Notes: a model not told the origin generated them from the letters alone. DNA of 13,884 bases from Deltaproteobacteria bacterium (GCA_021786815.1 JAJYMR010000142.1:1-13884); one strand, 5' to 3'. Numbered from the stretch's first letter, positions 1-7,241 are shown. Translations and numbers: made by a program.

Positions 1-196
1 TCCGCAGATCGAGGGTGAGCGAGCGCTTGCCACGGTTGAGCGCCAGGTCCTCGTGGGAAATCTTGCCGCCTTTGCCTGAAGGCCGTTCGATACGCAGCAC
101 CGATGCGCCCATGTCGGCAAGGATCGACGTGCAGAACTTTCCCGGCGTGAGCGTGCCGATATCGAGCACAGTCATTCCGCTGAGCGGCTGTTTCAT
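1..196 (-). CDS. CaiB/BaiF family CoA-transferase, N-terminal fragment (runs off the window)
   Basis: Family III CoA-transferases move CoA between carboxylic acids in the cytoplasm, often activating catabolic substrates without ATP. Only the first 65 codons are here. They start at ATG 196 and read MKQPLSGMTVLDIGTLTPGK, followed by a LADMGASVLRIERP segment and NRGKRSLTLDLR. The PLxGxxVLD, PG, LADxGAxVxxIExP and NRGKRSxxLDL signatures in this order are typical of the family's N-terminal CoA-binding half. The catalytic Asp region lies outside the window, so activity cannot be judged. The start has a GGTGAGC sequence just upstream, inside the end of the methyltransferase gene. The 4-base gap to that gene implies co-transcription and perhaps coupled translation. 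The family is confident; the substrate is unknown. Confidence 0.9.
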   Translation of the reverse strand, partial: MKQPLSGMTVLDIGTLTPGKFCTSILADMGASVLRIERPSGKGGKISHEDLALNRGKRSLTLDLR

Positions 197-200
197 ATGC

Positions 201-1202
201 TCACCGGGGTTTTTTCGCGACCACACGGCGATAAGTGCCGGGTACGAAATCACTGAACTTCAGATCGGTGAAACCCGCCGCCGAAAGCATCCGTGCTATC
301 TCGCCCGAGCTGTGGATGCCTCCCCACGATCCGGAACTGAATACGTGGCCGAGGTTGGATAGAACGGCTTCGAGCGGTCCTTTGCCGTCGTCGTCGAGCA
401 TATTGATGATCAGAAACAGCGTGCCGCCCGGCGCCAGCGCCTCGAACGCCTTGCGCAGCACGGTTCGATGCTCGTCCGAAGTGCGCGGTTCGAGAGTTCC
501 GCAAATCAGTATCGCGTCGGCGCCGTCAGGATATGGACCGACGAGATAGTCACCAGGGTGCGTCTTGATTCGATCGGAGAGTCCGGCCTGCGCGATGAAC
601 TCATCGGCCACCGCGCACACGGTCGCAACGTCGAACACAATCGCACGCAACTTGGGGTACTCGCGGCATGCCATAATGGAATACACGCCCGAGCCTCCGC
701 CAAGATCGAGAAGCAACGAGACGCCTGCGAGATCGTTCTCGCGGGCGAACTTCTGTCCGGCGGAGATTGATGAATGGTAACCAGCCACGGTCAACTGGCG
801 CGCCACCTTGGGGTCTTCTCTGACGCGTTGATAGAAATCCTTGGGCGGCCTGATTACAGAGGCGAGGTTCTTCCATTGTTCGTAATCGCCTTTGTGATAC
901 AGGGCCCAATCTCCGTGATAGGTGGGCTTGCCTTTGACCAGGTAGCGTTCCACGTCGGGCCGGTTCGAATAGCGGCCGTCCTTCTGTTCGATGAGATCCA
1001 GCGCAACACAGGCCGCAAGTAGCCGCTCCGTTGCCTCTGGCTTCGTTCCGAGCGCAGTGGCGATGTCACCGGCTGTGGCGGAGCCTTCGGAGATCCTCGT
1101 GAACAGTTCCAGTTCGATGCCCGCCCAGAGGACGCCAGCCTGCTGGAACGCGAGGCTCATTTCGTTGATGCGTTTGACGGTGACACGAGCCGGTTTGTCC
1201 AT
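201..1202 (-). CDS. COMT-like SAM-dependent methyltransferase
   Basis: A 333-residue class I methyltransferase with the two-part layout of the caffeate/hydroxyneurosporene O-methyltransferase group. Residues 1-100 form a helical, winged-helix-like dimerisation domain; about 155-333 form the Rossmann SAM-binding domain. Motif I is LLLDLGGGSGVYS (about 164-176), the ribose-binding acidic residue lies in FDVATV (190-195), and the post-motif strand is LAPGGTLFLI. The usual LHDWxDE segment carrying the catalytic His is replaced by LICGTLEPRTSDEH (232-245), so the general-base His appears absent. I chose ATG 1202 because CGGGGG lies 7 bases upstream and family alignment starts there. A longer in-frame start at 1295 would add 31 unlikely residues. 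It is followed immediately by the CoA-transferase. Its methyl acceptor (oxygen, nitrogen or carbon) is unknown. Confidence 0.85.
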   Translation of the reverse strand: MDKPARVTVKRINEMSLAFQQAGVLWAGIELELFTRISEGSATAGDIATALGTKPEATERLLAACVALDLIEQKDGRYSNRPDVERYLVKGKPTYHGDWALYHKGDYEQWKNLASVIRPPKDFYQRVREDPKVARQLTVAGYHSSISAGQKFARENDLAGVSLLLDLGGGSGVYSIMACREYPKLRAIVFDVATVCAVADEFIAQAGLSDRIKTHPGDYLVGPYPDGADAILICGTLEPRTSDEHRTVLRKAFEALAPGGTLFLIINMLDDDGKGPLEAVLSNLGHVFSSGSWGGIHSSGEIARMLSAAGFTDLKFSDFVPGTYRRVVAKKPR

Positions 1203-1681
1203 GGCAATACCCCCGCACTTTCGGTTCGTAATTAGTCCAAGCGGAGCAATCGGCGCAATTCGGCGATTAAGAACGCGAAGTGGCATAACGACCACCGACG
1301 TCCGTCACAGTGAAATGCACTGACTTTGCTATATTCCGCGAGACAATTGCCCCATCCATAACCTCCAAAGCCGCCACAACGCCAGCGCTGTCATCGAAAA
1401 CCCGCCGCCCTCGGTCGCGAAAGGCCCTGCGCCATTCTTTCGACTACCAACCTGTTTCCGTAAGCAGCATCGATGCATCGTTCGGACTCATCGGGTGCTG
1501 CCAGAAGCCTTTCGCGCTGGGGTGTCATATACGCCCGAGAGCCTCGAAATGCGCGTGAAAGCACCCAATTCCATGATCGGCGCGTGTCTTGCGGTGAGGC
1601 ATTGGAATTGCGTTGGTCCGTTACTCGCTGTTGGGGCCCTTGGGGTCGGCGAAATCCAATTCGGACGGGGAGATTCGAAAC
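1203..1681. promoter_or_regulatory. Divergent intergenic region between the methyltransferase and the nitroreductase-like gene
   Basis: This 479-base stretch has no recognisable coding sequence; short open frames across it show no family motif. It must hold promoters for both diverging units. The part next to the methyltransferase (about 1210-1340) is more AT-rich than its surroundings. It contains a small dyad CAGTG-AAATG-CACTG (1308-1322) and the AT-rich hexamer TATATT near 1331, but no convincing -35/-10 pair on either strand. Nearer the plus-strand gene lies the 8-bp inverted repeat annotated separately. A ribosome-binding GGGGAG sits about 10 bases before ATG 1682. Its role as a shared control region is inferred from the gene layout. 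Confidence 0.45.
1566..1610. repeat. 8-bp inverted repeat CAATTCCA/TGGAATTG, operator-like
   Basis: CAATTCCA at 1566-1573 is exactly mirrored by TGGAATTG at 1603-1610, with a 29-base spacer. The motif core CCAATTC recurs in direct orientation at 1656-1662, 20 bases before the nitroreductase-like start. Three copies of a CCAATTC core within 100 bases upstream of a gene, two of them inverted, look like binding half-sites for a dimeric regulator. No regulator gene lies in the window, so the factor is unknown. A chance occurrence of one 8-bp dyad cannot be excluded. Confidence 0.35.
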
Positions 1682-3046
1682 ATGAGCGGGGATAAGGAAC
1701 GCGAAAAAATCTCGGAACTCGAACAGGTCGAAGAAGCGTGGAACTTTCCCTTGTTCGAGGCGATCATGAACCGGCGATCGCGCCGCTTCGGCGTCGGAAT
1801 GGAAATCGCCGAGGGACCGAACACCTTCAAGTCTCCAAATCCGCCGGAACCGCTGGACGAACTCGAAGAGGCCCTGCTTATCGCCGCCGGCACCGGGATT
1901 ACCGGCCTTAACCTCGGCGATTTGCCGTGGGCGGCGCGCCCCGACAATATCGATGCCCTCCAGACCTGGTGCGGTGAAGGAAACACTCTCGTCGAGTATT
2001 GCGGGCGAAGCTGGCCGAGCGCATGCGGCGCGCACGGAACCGAGCTCTTCTACACCAATGACGATGGCGTCTACCTGCTCAGGCTGCGCGAGGCGCAACC
2101 GAGCAAGCTGCGCGAGTACGAGGGCAGGAGCGATCGCGACAAGCTAATCCAGTTCGTGCGCGACCATCGGGTCAAGCTGTTCGACGGACGCCTGGACATC
2201 CCGCGCAACACCGGCGCAATCGCCTCCTTCAACCTCTGGAACATGAACATGCCAGGCACCACGCTGTTCATGCCGGTTTCCGATATCACCGAGGAATACA
2301 TCAACGTCATCATGCTCGACGCGGACTTCGGCCAGTACATCGTCGACGACCGCCACGGCAACCGTCCGACCTGCAACGAGAAGTGGATCAAGGAAGGATG
2401 GGTCGACACGCCGATTCCGCTGACGATGCTCGAAACCAGCATGATGGCCGCAATCGCCGGCTCCGAAGGCGCATTCATCGGACAAAACATCACGCTCGCG
2501 ATGCAGGCGATGGGGCTGGGCGGATGGTTGTTCGGCGGGGCGACGCCGTTCGTGATAATGGGCGGAACGCCGGCCGCGCGCGGACTCGGATTCCATTTCG
2601 AGTCGAACCCGAAGGATCCCAACGCGTTTCCGGAGCCGGTCGGGCTCGACGGCGGGTTCGAGAGCTATCGGCCACCCTATTACAAGGATATGGATGCGGC
2701 AGTTGACGCGATCGTCGCGCGCAAGTTCGGGCCCAGCGGCGTGTTCAATCCGTTCTCGGAAAAGCCCGCTCCGTACAAGAACCGAGCCGACTTTTTGCGC
2801 CAGATTCCGCGCACTCCGGAGAAATCGATCCAAATCGCGAAGGAGACCTGCCGCTACATCTGGGAAACCTACGGCACTTTCCCTGCGGTCGTGCCTCCGA
2901 CAGTACTGCTGTATTACATCCAGGCGCAGCACTGCGAACTCGAATTTTACGACAAGTACTATCCGCCCGGCTCGTATCTGAGCACCCACAAGCATCACAT
3001 GGAGAAGTGGCACAAGAAGGCGGGAACGGCGCGCAAGGCCGCCTGA
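1682..3046 (+). CDS. Large divergent nitroreductase-fold protein, function unknown
   Basis: 454 residues, about twice the size of an ordinary FMN nitroreductase. The N-terminal part has RRSRRF (31-36) after a short helix, like the phosphate-gripping RRSxR of nitroreductases, followed by LEEALLIAAGTGITG (61-75) where the family has a helix ending in APSxxN. The later segment IGQNITLAMQAMGLGGWLFG (266-285) matches the family's QNxxLAAxxLGLG helix. Between them lies an insertion of about 190 residues, and a C-terminal extension ends in a His-rich tail (THKHHMEKWHKK, 435-446). No signal peptide or membrane segment is seen. ATG 1682 is chosen because GGGGAG precedes it; the frame is open further upstream but that part is not family-like. 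It heads the plus-strand run. FMN binding is plausible but not shown, and it may be a degenerate non-redox member like other nitroreductase-fold offshoots. Confidence 0.65.
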   Translation: MSGDKEREKISELEQVEEAWNFPLFEAIMNRRSRRFGVGMEIAEGPNTFKSPNPPEPLDELEEALLIAAGTGITGLNLGDLPWAARPDNIDALQTWCGEGNTLVEYCGRSWPSACGAHGTELFYTNDDGVYLLRLREAQPSKLREYEGRSDRDKLIQFVRDHRVKLFDGRLDIPRNTGAIASFNLWNMNMPGTTLFMPVSDITEEYINVIMLDADFGQYIVDDRHGNRPTCNEKWIKEGWVDTPIPLTMLETSMMAAIAGSEGAFIGQNITLAMQAMGLGGWLFGGATPFVIMGGTPAARGLGFHFESNPKDPNAFPEPVGLDGGFESYRPPYYKDMDAAVDAIVARKFGPSGVFNPFSEKPAPYKNRADFLRQIPRTPEKSIQIAKETCRYIWETYGTFPAVVPPTVLLYYIQAQHCELEFYDKYYPPGSYLSTHKHHMEKWHKKAGTARKAA

Positions 3047-3099
3047 CGAGCTCGTATCAGAAAATCGTTGGGGTACTCAAAGGCCTGACACGAAAGCGC

Positions 3100-3136
3100 A
3101 AGCCCGCGGCGCGGCTCGGTTCCGCGTTGCGGGCTT
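3100..3136 (+). other. Strong 15-bp RNA hairpin between the nitroreductase-like and ligase genes
   Basis: The left arm 3100-3114 (AAGCCCGCGGCGCGG) pairs with 3122-3136 (CCGCGTTGCGGGCTT) around a 7-base loop. All 15 positions pair, two of them as G-U, which only works in plus-strand RNA. No T-tract follows directly, so it is not a standard intrinsic terminator, although TTTTGTTT occurs 27 bases later next to the ligase start. It sits 34 bases before ATG 3171. Possible roles are partial termination, mRNA processing or stabilisation that sets different expression for the genes on each side, or an attenuator arm. The structure is seen; the function is inferred. Confidence 0.6.
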
Positions 3137-3170
3137 CGCGCCGACGCCGTATCAGGTCGAGGTTTTGTTT

Positions 3171-4532
3171 ATGGTGTCCGAGCGTCCTTACTGGAACATG
3201 GAGATGGAGACGATTCTCGGCGACGAGCCGATGCGCCGTATCCAGCTCAAGCGTCTTCATGCGCGGATCGAGCAACTCTTCGAGCACGCGCCCTACTTTC
3301 GCCGCCAGATGGAAGAGCGCGGTATCGCCGGGCCGCGTGATGTTAAAACGCTGGCGGACTGGCCGCGCGCGCTGCCGGTCTTTACCAAGGCGAGCTATCG
3401 CGCCCTGATGGAGGAATGTGGCAACGACGTTTATCGCATGCTCGACGATACGCTGCCCGCTCCGCTCTCCGACCTCGTCTGCATGGCGGCGACTTCGGGA
3501 ACCACCGGCGATCCGCAGCCCTATCCTCTGACACAGACCGACCTCGACGACTTTTGGGGCGAATATCTGTTGCGGGCGCGATGGCGCTCGGGCGTGAGAT
3601 CGGGCGACCGCGTGATCCATGCGTTCGCGCTCTCGATGTTCCTGGCGGGCGCGGCGAGCCTCTATTGCGGAAGCCAGATCGGCGTCATGACGATTCCGGT
3701 CGGGGCCGAGTCGGGCGCGGCGCGAATCCTCAAGATGGCGCGTTTCTTTCGCGCCAACGTCCTGACCTGCACGCCTTCGCTCGCCGAGCATCTGATCGAG
3801 CGTGCGCCCGAGATAATCGGCGCGCCGATCACCTCGCTCGGCATCAAGATCCTGATGTGCGGCGGCGAGCCCGGCGCGGGCATCCCCGAGGTCAGGCGGC
3901 GAATCGAGGAGAGCTACGGCGCGAAGCTTTACGACGTCGGCGCCGGACTCGGCGTTTCGTGCGAATGGCCCGAGTACCAAGGGATGCACTGGGTTGGCGA
4001 CGATCTGTGCCTTTACGAACTGGTTGATCCGGCGACCCAGGAGCCGGTCGCGCTCAAGGATGGCGCCCAGGGCGAAGCGGTCTTTACCTCGCTTGCCGGC
4101 GGCGGCTTCGGATGGACCCGGCTCTCGCTCGGCGACATCCATCGCGTTGAAGTGTCGCCGTGCCCGTGCGGCGCGACCGGCTTCCGCTACCGAATCGTCG
4201 GCCGGGTCGACGACATGCTCAAGGTCAAGGGCGTCATCGTTTACCCGGCCGCGATCGACAGCGTCATCTCGGGTTTCATCCCGCGCGTCAGCGGCGAGTT
4301 CAGGATCGCGCTCGATGAACCGCCGCCACGAGTCGTTCCGCCGCTCAAGCTCCGCATCGAGCGCGGGCTCGACACGCCCAAATCGTCGCTCGCCGAACTC
4401 GAAAATGAAATCGTCCACGCGCTCAAGGACCGGCTCAAGTTCACCCCGAAGATTATCTGGCTTGAGCCCAACGAATTGGAGCGGAGCACGCACAAGACCC
4501 GCTTTATCGAGGTCGCGCGCAGGGACGCCTAG
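3171..4532 (+). CDS. PaaK-like acyl/aryl-CoA ligase (phenylacetate-CoA ligase family)
   Basis: An adenylate-forming ligase of 453 residues, close to PaaK length, which activates a carboxylic acid with ATP and joins it to CoA. Visible signatures are the ATP loop ATSGTTGDPQPYP (107-119), CGGEPG (230-235), the adenylate-binding RLSLGDI (317-323), a CPCG segment (331-334), the hinge GRVDDMLKVKGVIVYP (344-359) typical of PaaK, and a candidate catalytic Lys in HKTRF (K442). The P-loop has Asp where Lys is usual in SGTTGKP. ATG 3171 is preceded by GAGG at 8 bases; a TTG two codons upstream is less likely. The acyl-CoA dehydrogenase gene starts 32 bases after the stop, so they are probably one operon. 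The family is firm. Phenylacetate need not be the substrate, and coenzyme F390 synthetases share the fold. Confidence 0.85.
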   Translation: MVSERPYWNMEMETILGDEPMRRIQLKRLHARIEQLFEHAPYFRRQMEERGIAGPRDVKTLADWPRALPVFTKASYRALMEECGNDVYRMLDDTLPAPLSDLVCMAATSGTTGDPQPYPLTQTDLDDFWGEYLLRARWRSGVRSGDRVIHAFALSMFLAGAASLYCGSQIGVMTIPVGAESGAARILKMARFFRANVLTCTPSLAEHLIERAPEIIGAPITSLGIKILMCGGEPGAGIPEVRRRIEESYGAKLYDVGAGLGVSCEWPEYQGMHWVGDDLCLYELVDPATQEPVALKDGAQGEAVFTSLAGGGFGWTRLSLGDIHRVEVSPCPCGATGFRYRIVGRVDDMLKVKGVIVYPAAIDSVISGFIPRVSGEFRIALDEPPPRVVPPLKLRIERGLDTPKSSLAELENEIVHALKDRLKFTPKIIWLEPNELERSTHKTRFIEVARRDA

Positions 4533-4564
4533 AAGCGTTCGCGGCGACCGGGAGAGATCGCATC

Positions 4565-5815
4565 ATGGAAGCTCTTGGGCACGAGGACGAAACGCTCGAA
4601 TACGATCTCGCCTTGACCGGCGAGCAGCGCGAAATTCGCGAGACCGCGCGTCGCTTCGCGCGTGAGGTGTTGCGCCCAGTCGGAATCCGGCTCGACCGGA
4701 TGGCGCCCGGCGAGGTCATCGCATCCGGCTCCCCGCTCTATGACGCGCTCGCGCAGGCCGCCCGGCTCGGATTCACCAGACTACGCGCTCCGCTGTCGCT
4801 CGGAGGGCTCGAGGCCGCGCCGGCCACCGAGCATATAGTGCTCGAGGAGCTTGCCTATGGCAGTGCGGGACTGGCGGGCGTGATCTTCCTTTCGCCGTTT
4901 CCGGCCGCGGCGGCGGCAGCGAGCGGAAACCCGGAGCTTGCGGCGGAATTCTCAGCGCCGTACTTCGCCTGCAACGACGCCTCGATAATCGGATGCTGGG
5001 CGATAACCGAGCCCAATCATGGCTCGGACCAGTTGGGCGTGATGCGCCCGGAGCTGCGAGTGAAGGCGCGCGGGGATCTTGCGGCGCGGCGCGACGGCGA
5101 CTCGTGGATTCTCAACGGCCAGAAGTCGGCGTGGGTTTCCAACGGCCCAATCGCGACCGTCGGCGTCGTCAACGTGCAGCTTCAACCGCGCGACGGCCTC
5201 GAGCACGGCGGCGTCTGTATCGTGCCGCTCAACCTGCCCGGCGTCTCGCGCGGTCGCCCGCTCGACAAGCATGGCTTCCGCGCGCTGCCCCAGGGCGAGA
5301 TTTTCTTCGAGGACGTGCGTATCCCGCGCCGCTACATGATAGCCGAGGACGAAACCTATCCCGCCCACGTGGAGAACACGCTTACCGCCTTCAACGCGAG
5401 CGTCGGTGCGCTGGCCACCGGAATCGCCCGCGCCGCGTTCGACTGCGCGCTTGCCTACGCCAAGACCCGGATTCAGGGAGGACGGCCGATTTTCGAGCAT
5501 CAGTCGGTGCGCGATCGGCTTTTCCGGATGGCCTCGCTGGTGCGGGCCGCGCGTGCGCTCTCGCGCGACGTCTATGTGTACAACCTGACGCGGCTTGGCA
5601 GGGGAGAACCGGGACGGCTCGACCATTCGATCACCTCGAAGGTGTTCTGCACCAACGCCGCGCTCGAAGTCGCGACTCTCGCCGCGCAACTTCATGGCGG
5701 CAACGGCATGACCAGGGAATACCCGGTCGAGATGTTCGTGCGCGACGCGACCGCCTCGACGATCGCCGACGGCGAGAACGCGTACCTGGGCCAGATCGCC
5801 GCCTCGATGCTGTGA
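4565..5815 (+). CDS. Acyl-CoA dehydrogenase family protein with Asp at the catalytic-base position
   Basis: A 416-residue flavoprotein that introduces a C=C bond into an acyl-CoA thioester, passing electrons from FAD to an electron-transfer flavoprotein. The N-terminal helical domain starts LTGEQREIRETARRFARE. Then come the FAD/substrate strand WAITEPNHGSD (145-155), LNGQKSAWVSNG (183-194), the helical dimer domain from about 265, and the FAD-contact motif QLHGGNGMTREYPVEMFVRD (375-394). At the position of the MCAD catalytic Glu (YEGT), the sequence is IADGE, giving Asp402. The alternative helix-G Glu used by isovaleryl-CoA dehydrogenase is not visible either (Phe there). Asp is known as the base in cyclohexanecarboxyl-CoA-type dehydrogenases, so this may be an active variant. 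GGGAGAG precedes ATG 4565. It lies between the ligase and the SnoaL-like gene, pointing to use on the ligase product. Confidence 0.9.
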   Translation: MEALGHEDETLEYDLALTGEQREIRETARRFAREVLRPVGIRLDRMAPGEVIASGSPLYDALAQAARLGFTRLRAPLSLGGLEAAPATEHIVLEELAYGSAGLAGVIFLSPFPAAAAAASGNPELAAEFSAPYFACNDASIIGCWAITEPNHGSDQLGVMRPELRVKARGDLAARRDGDSWILNGQKSAWVSNGPIATVGVVNVQLQPRDGLEHGGVCIVPLNLPGVSRGRPLDKHGFRALPQGEIFFEDVRIPRRYMIAEDETYPAHVENTLTAFNASVGALATGIARAAFDCALAYAKTRIQGGRPIFEHQSVRDRLFRMASLVRAARALSRDVYVYNLTRLGRGEPGRLDHSITSKVFCTNAALEVATLAAQLHGGNGMTREYPVEMFVRDATASTIADGENAYLGQIAASML

Positions 5816-5853
5816 AAGGCCGGCGCGTGTCACGCGGTGAGGGCGCTATCGAG

Positions 5854-6354
5854 ATGACAATCGAAGAACGAATCAGGGCACTGGAGGATCGCGAGCGGAT
5901 CCGCGAACTTGCCGCGACGTATTGCTTCCTGGTCGACGACGGGCGCTTCGATGAACTGGTGGAGCGATGCTTCACCGAGGATGCGGTTTGCGATTTCCGC
6001 GGTGTCGGAGGCGCGATGGCTCCGATGGTCTCGCGCGGACGCGAGGAAGTGCGGAACTTCTTCTCGGTCGTGGTTCCCGGCCTGCTCGACCGGATGGCCC
6101 ATACGGTTCACAACCATCGGATCGTCGTCGAGGGCGATCGCGCCACGGGTGATTGCTACTTCGAGCTGACCGCCGTGGAACGTTCAAGCGGCGCGGAAGT
6201 CGTCGGCTCAGGCCGCTATATCGACGGCTACCGGAGGGTCGCGGGCGCCTGGCAATTCGAATCGCGCAAGGCCGAGCTCTTTTTTATCGCGCCGCTCAAG
6301 GAAGGTTGGTCCAAGCGCCGGTTCCTGCGCGCGCTTACTCCCGAAACACGCTGA
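5854..6354 (+). CDS. SnoaL-like / NTF2-fold protein
   Basis: 166 residues matching the small alpha+beta cone fold used by polyketide cyclases, ring-hydroxylating dioxygenase beta subunits, dehydratases and isomerases. It starts with the typical helix IEERIRALEDRERIRELAAT and a YCFLVDDGRFDELVERCFTEDA segment (23-44). It then has HTVHNHRIVVEGDRATGDCY (83-102) and the closing strands GSGRYIDGYRR...GAWQFESRKAEL. A pocket His/Asp pair may come from D28 and H86 or H83, but catalysis is not assured because many members only bind ligands. ATG 5854 has GGTGAGGG 10 bases upstream; GTG 5827, nine codons earlier, is an alternative. It begins 38 bases after the dehydrogenase and ends 21 bases before the next gene, so it is part of the same operon. 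Confidence 0.8.
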   Translation: MTIEERIRALEDRERIRELAATYCFLVDDGRFDELVERCFTEDAVCDFRGVGGAMAPMVSRGREEVRNFFSVVVPGLLDRMAHTVHNHRIVVEGDRATGDCYFELTAVERSSGAEVVGSGRYIDGYRRVAGAWQFESRKAELFFIAPLKEGWSKRRFLRALTPETR

Positions 6355-6375
6355 TATTCTCCGAGGAGAGATTTG

Positions 6376-7236
6376 ATGGAGCTGAAAAAGGTAATAGGAA
6401 ACCGGCGTTCGACTCGTTTTCTCAGGCCGTACAAGCCGGTCGAGCGAACCAAGATCCAGAAGATGCTGGAGGCGGCGCGTCTTGCGTCCTTCTGGGGCAA
6501 CGTGCAGGCGCTCAAGGCCGTTGTAATCGAGCGCGCGACCGCGCCGGCCGAGGTTATCGCCGCGCTTCCGGTCGGGACCGCGATCGGCGGGTTTCAGTTT
6601 CGTTCCGCGCCGGTGGTCATCGTATGGTGCCTCGACTGGCAGGCCATCGCCGTGCAAGGCGATCGTCTGCACGAACTCGTCGAGGCGGGAGCGCTCGGCG
6701 TCGACAAGGCCCAGAGCCACGCCTATCTGGACAGCACGCTCATCCCGTTCTTCCAGTCCGCTGGCGAGCGAATCAAAACGACGGGTTTTACCGAACTCGA
6801 TTGCGGACAGGGTATCGCGCAGGCGACTCTAGTTGCCTTCGACGAGGGCCTTGGGACCTGCCTGCTCGGCGCGATGAACGATCGCAAGCTGCGCAAGGCG
6901 CTGAAGCTTCCCGACAGCTACAAGGTGCTGGTGCTCCAGACGGTTGGCTATCCGGCCGAAGACCCGGGGGCGGGAGGCCAGCGTCCGCGCGAGCCGTTCG
7001 CGAAGCGTTTCTTCCTGAATCGCTACGGCGACTCGTTCCCGGCCGACCCCGCGGTGGTGGAGGAGCTTAAGGCGGCGGGGATGTTGCAGGAGCCCGCGCC
7101 GGTGCCCGGCCGCAGAGAGGAGCTGGATTGGCTCGGCAAGGTCTTCGGCCTGAGCAACGTCTTCGGCGACGAAGTGCCCGCGATCGTGAAGGATCTGACC
7201 GACGCTGCGGCCGAGGATGCAAGCCGCAACAAGTGA
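6376..7236 (+). CDS. Nitroreductase-family FMN protein
   Basis: 286 residues. The canonical nitroreductase N-terminus is present: ELKKVIGNRRSTRF (FMN phosphate-binding R10, R11 and S12) followed by LEAARLASFWGNVQ (31-44), matching the LxxAxxAPSxxNxQ motif. The C-terminal half has ATLVAFDEGLGTCLLGAMND and a VLVLQTVGYPAED strand, the usual end of the fold, then about 75 extra residues that I cannot assign. Family members are cytoplasmic homodimers moving electrons from NAD(P)H via FMN to nitroaromatics, quinones, enones or iodinated aromatics. Some instead oxidise or cleave ring substrates. ATG 6376 has GAGGAGAG 5 bases upstream; TTG 6373 is less likely. It is the last gene of the plus-strand run and the second nitroreductase-fold protein in it. 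The substrate is not determinable. Confidence 0.85.
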   Translation: MELKKVIGNRRSTRFLRPYKPVERTKIQKMLEAARLASFWGNVQALKAVVIERATAPAEVIAALPVGTAIGGFQFRSAPVVIVWCLDWQAIAVQGDRLHELVEAGALGVDKAQSHAYLDSTLIPFFQSAGERIKTTGFTELDCGQGIAQATLVAFDEGLGTCLLGAMNDRKLRKALKLPDSYKVLVLQTVGYPAEDPGAGGQRPREPFAKRFFLNRYGDSFPADPAVVEELKAAGMLQEPAPVPGRREELDWLGKVFGLSNVFGDEVPAIVKDLTDAAAEDASRNK

Positions 7237-7241
7237 AAGCG

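Noticed and set aside
1203..1295. A 31-residue N-terminal extension of the methyltransferase from ATG 1295
   Set aside because: The extra residues show no family similarity, and ATG 1202 has a purine-rich site at a proper distance.
1613..1681. A 23-residue upstream extension of the nitroreductase-like protein
   Set aside because: The upstream start lacks a ribosome-binding site and the added residues are not domain-like; ATG 1682 has GGGGAG at good spacing.
1391..2098. 235-codon minus-strand open frame across the divergent region and the nitroreductase-like gene
   Set aside because: No recognisable motif, and most of it lies opposite a supported gene.
3057..4493. Long open frame on the minus strand opposite the CoA ligase
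   Set aside because: It is Arg/Asp/Ala-rich with no motif and mirrors the codon bias of the true gene; the plus-strand ligase has full family signatures.
4993..5826. A long open stretch in frame with and upstream of the SnoaL-like protein, overlapping the dehydrogenase
   Set aside because: It is Arg-rich out-of-frame translation of the dehydrogenase; the SnoaL domain begins exactly at ATG 5854 with its own ribosome-binding site.
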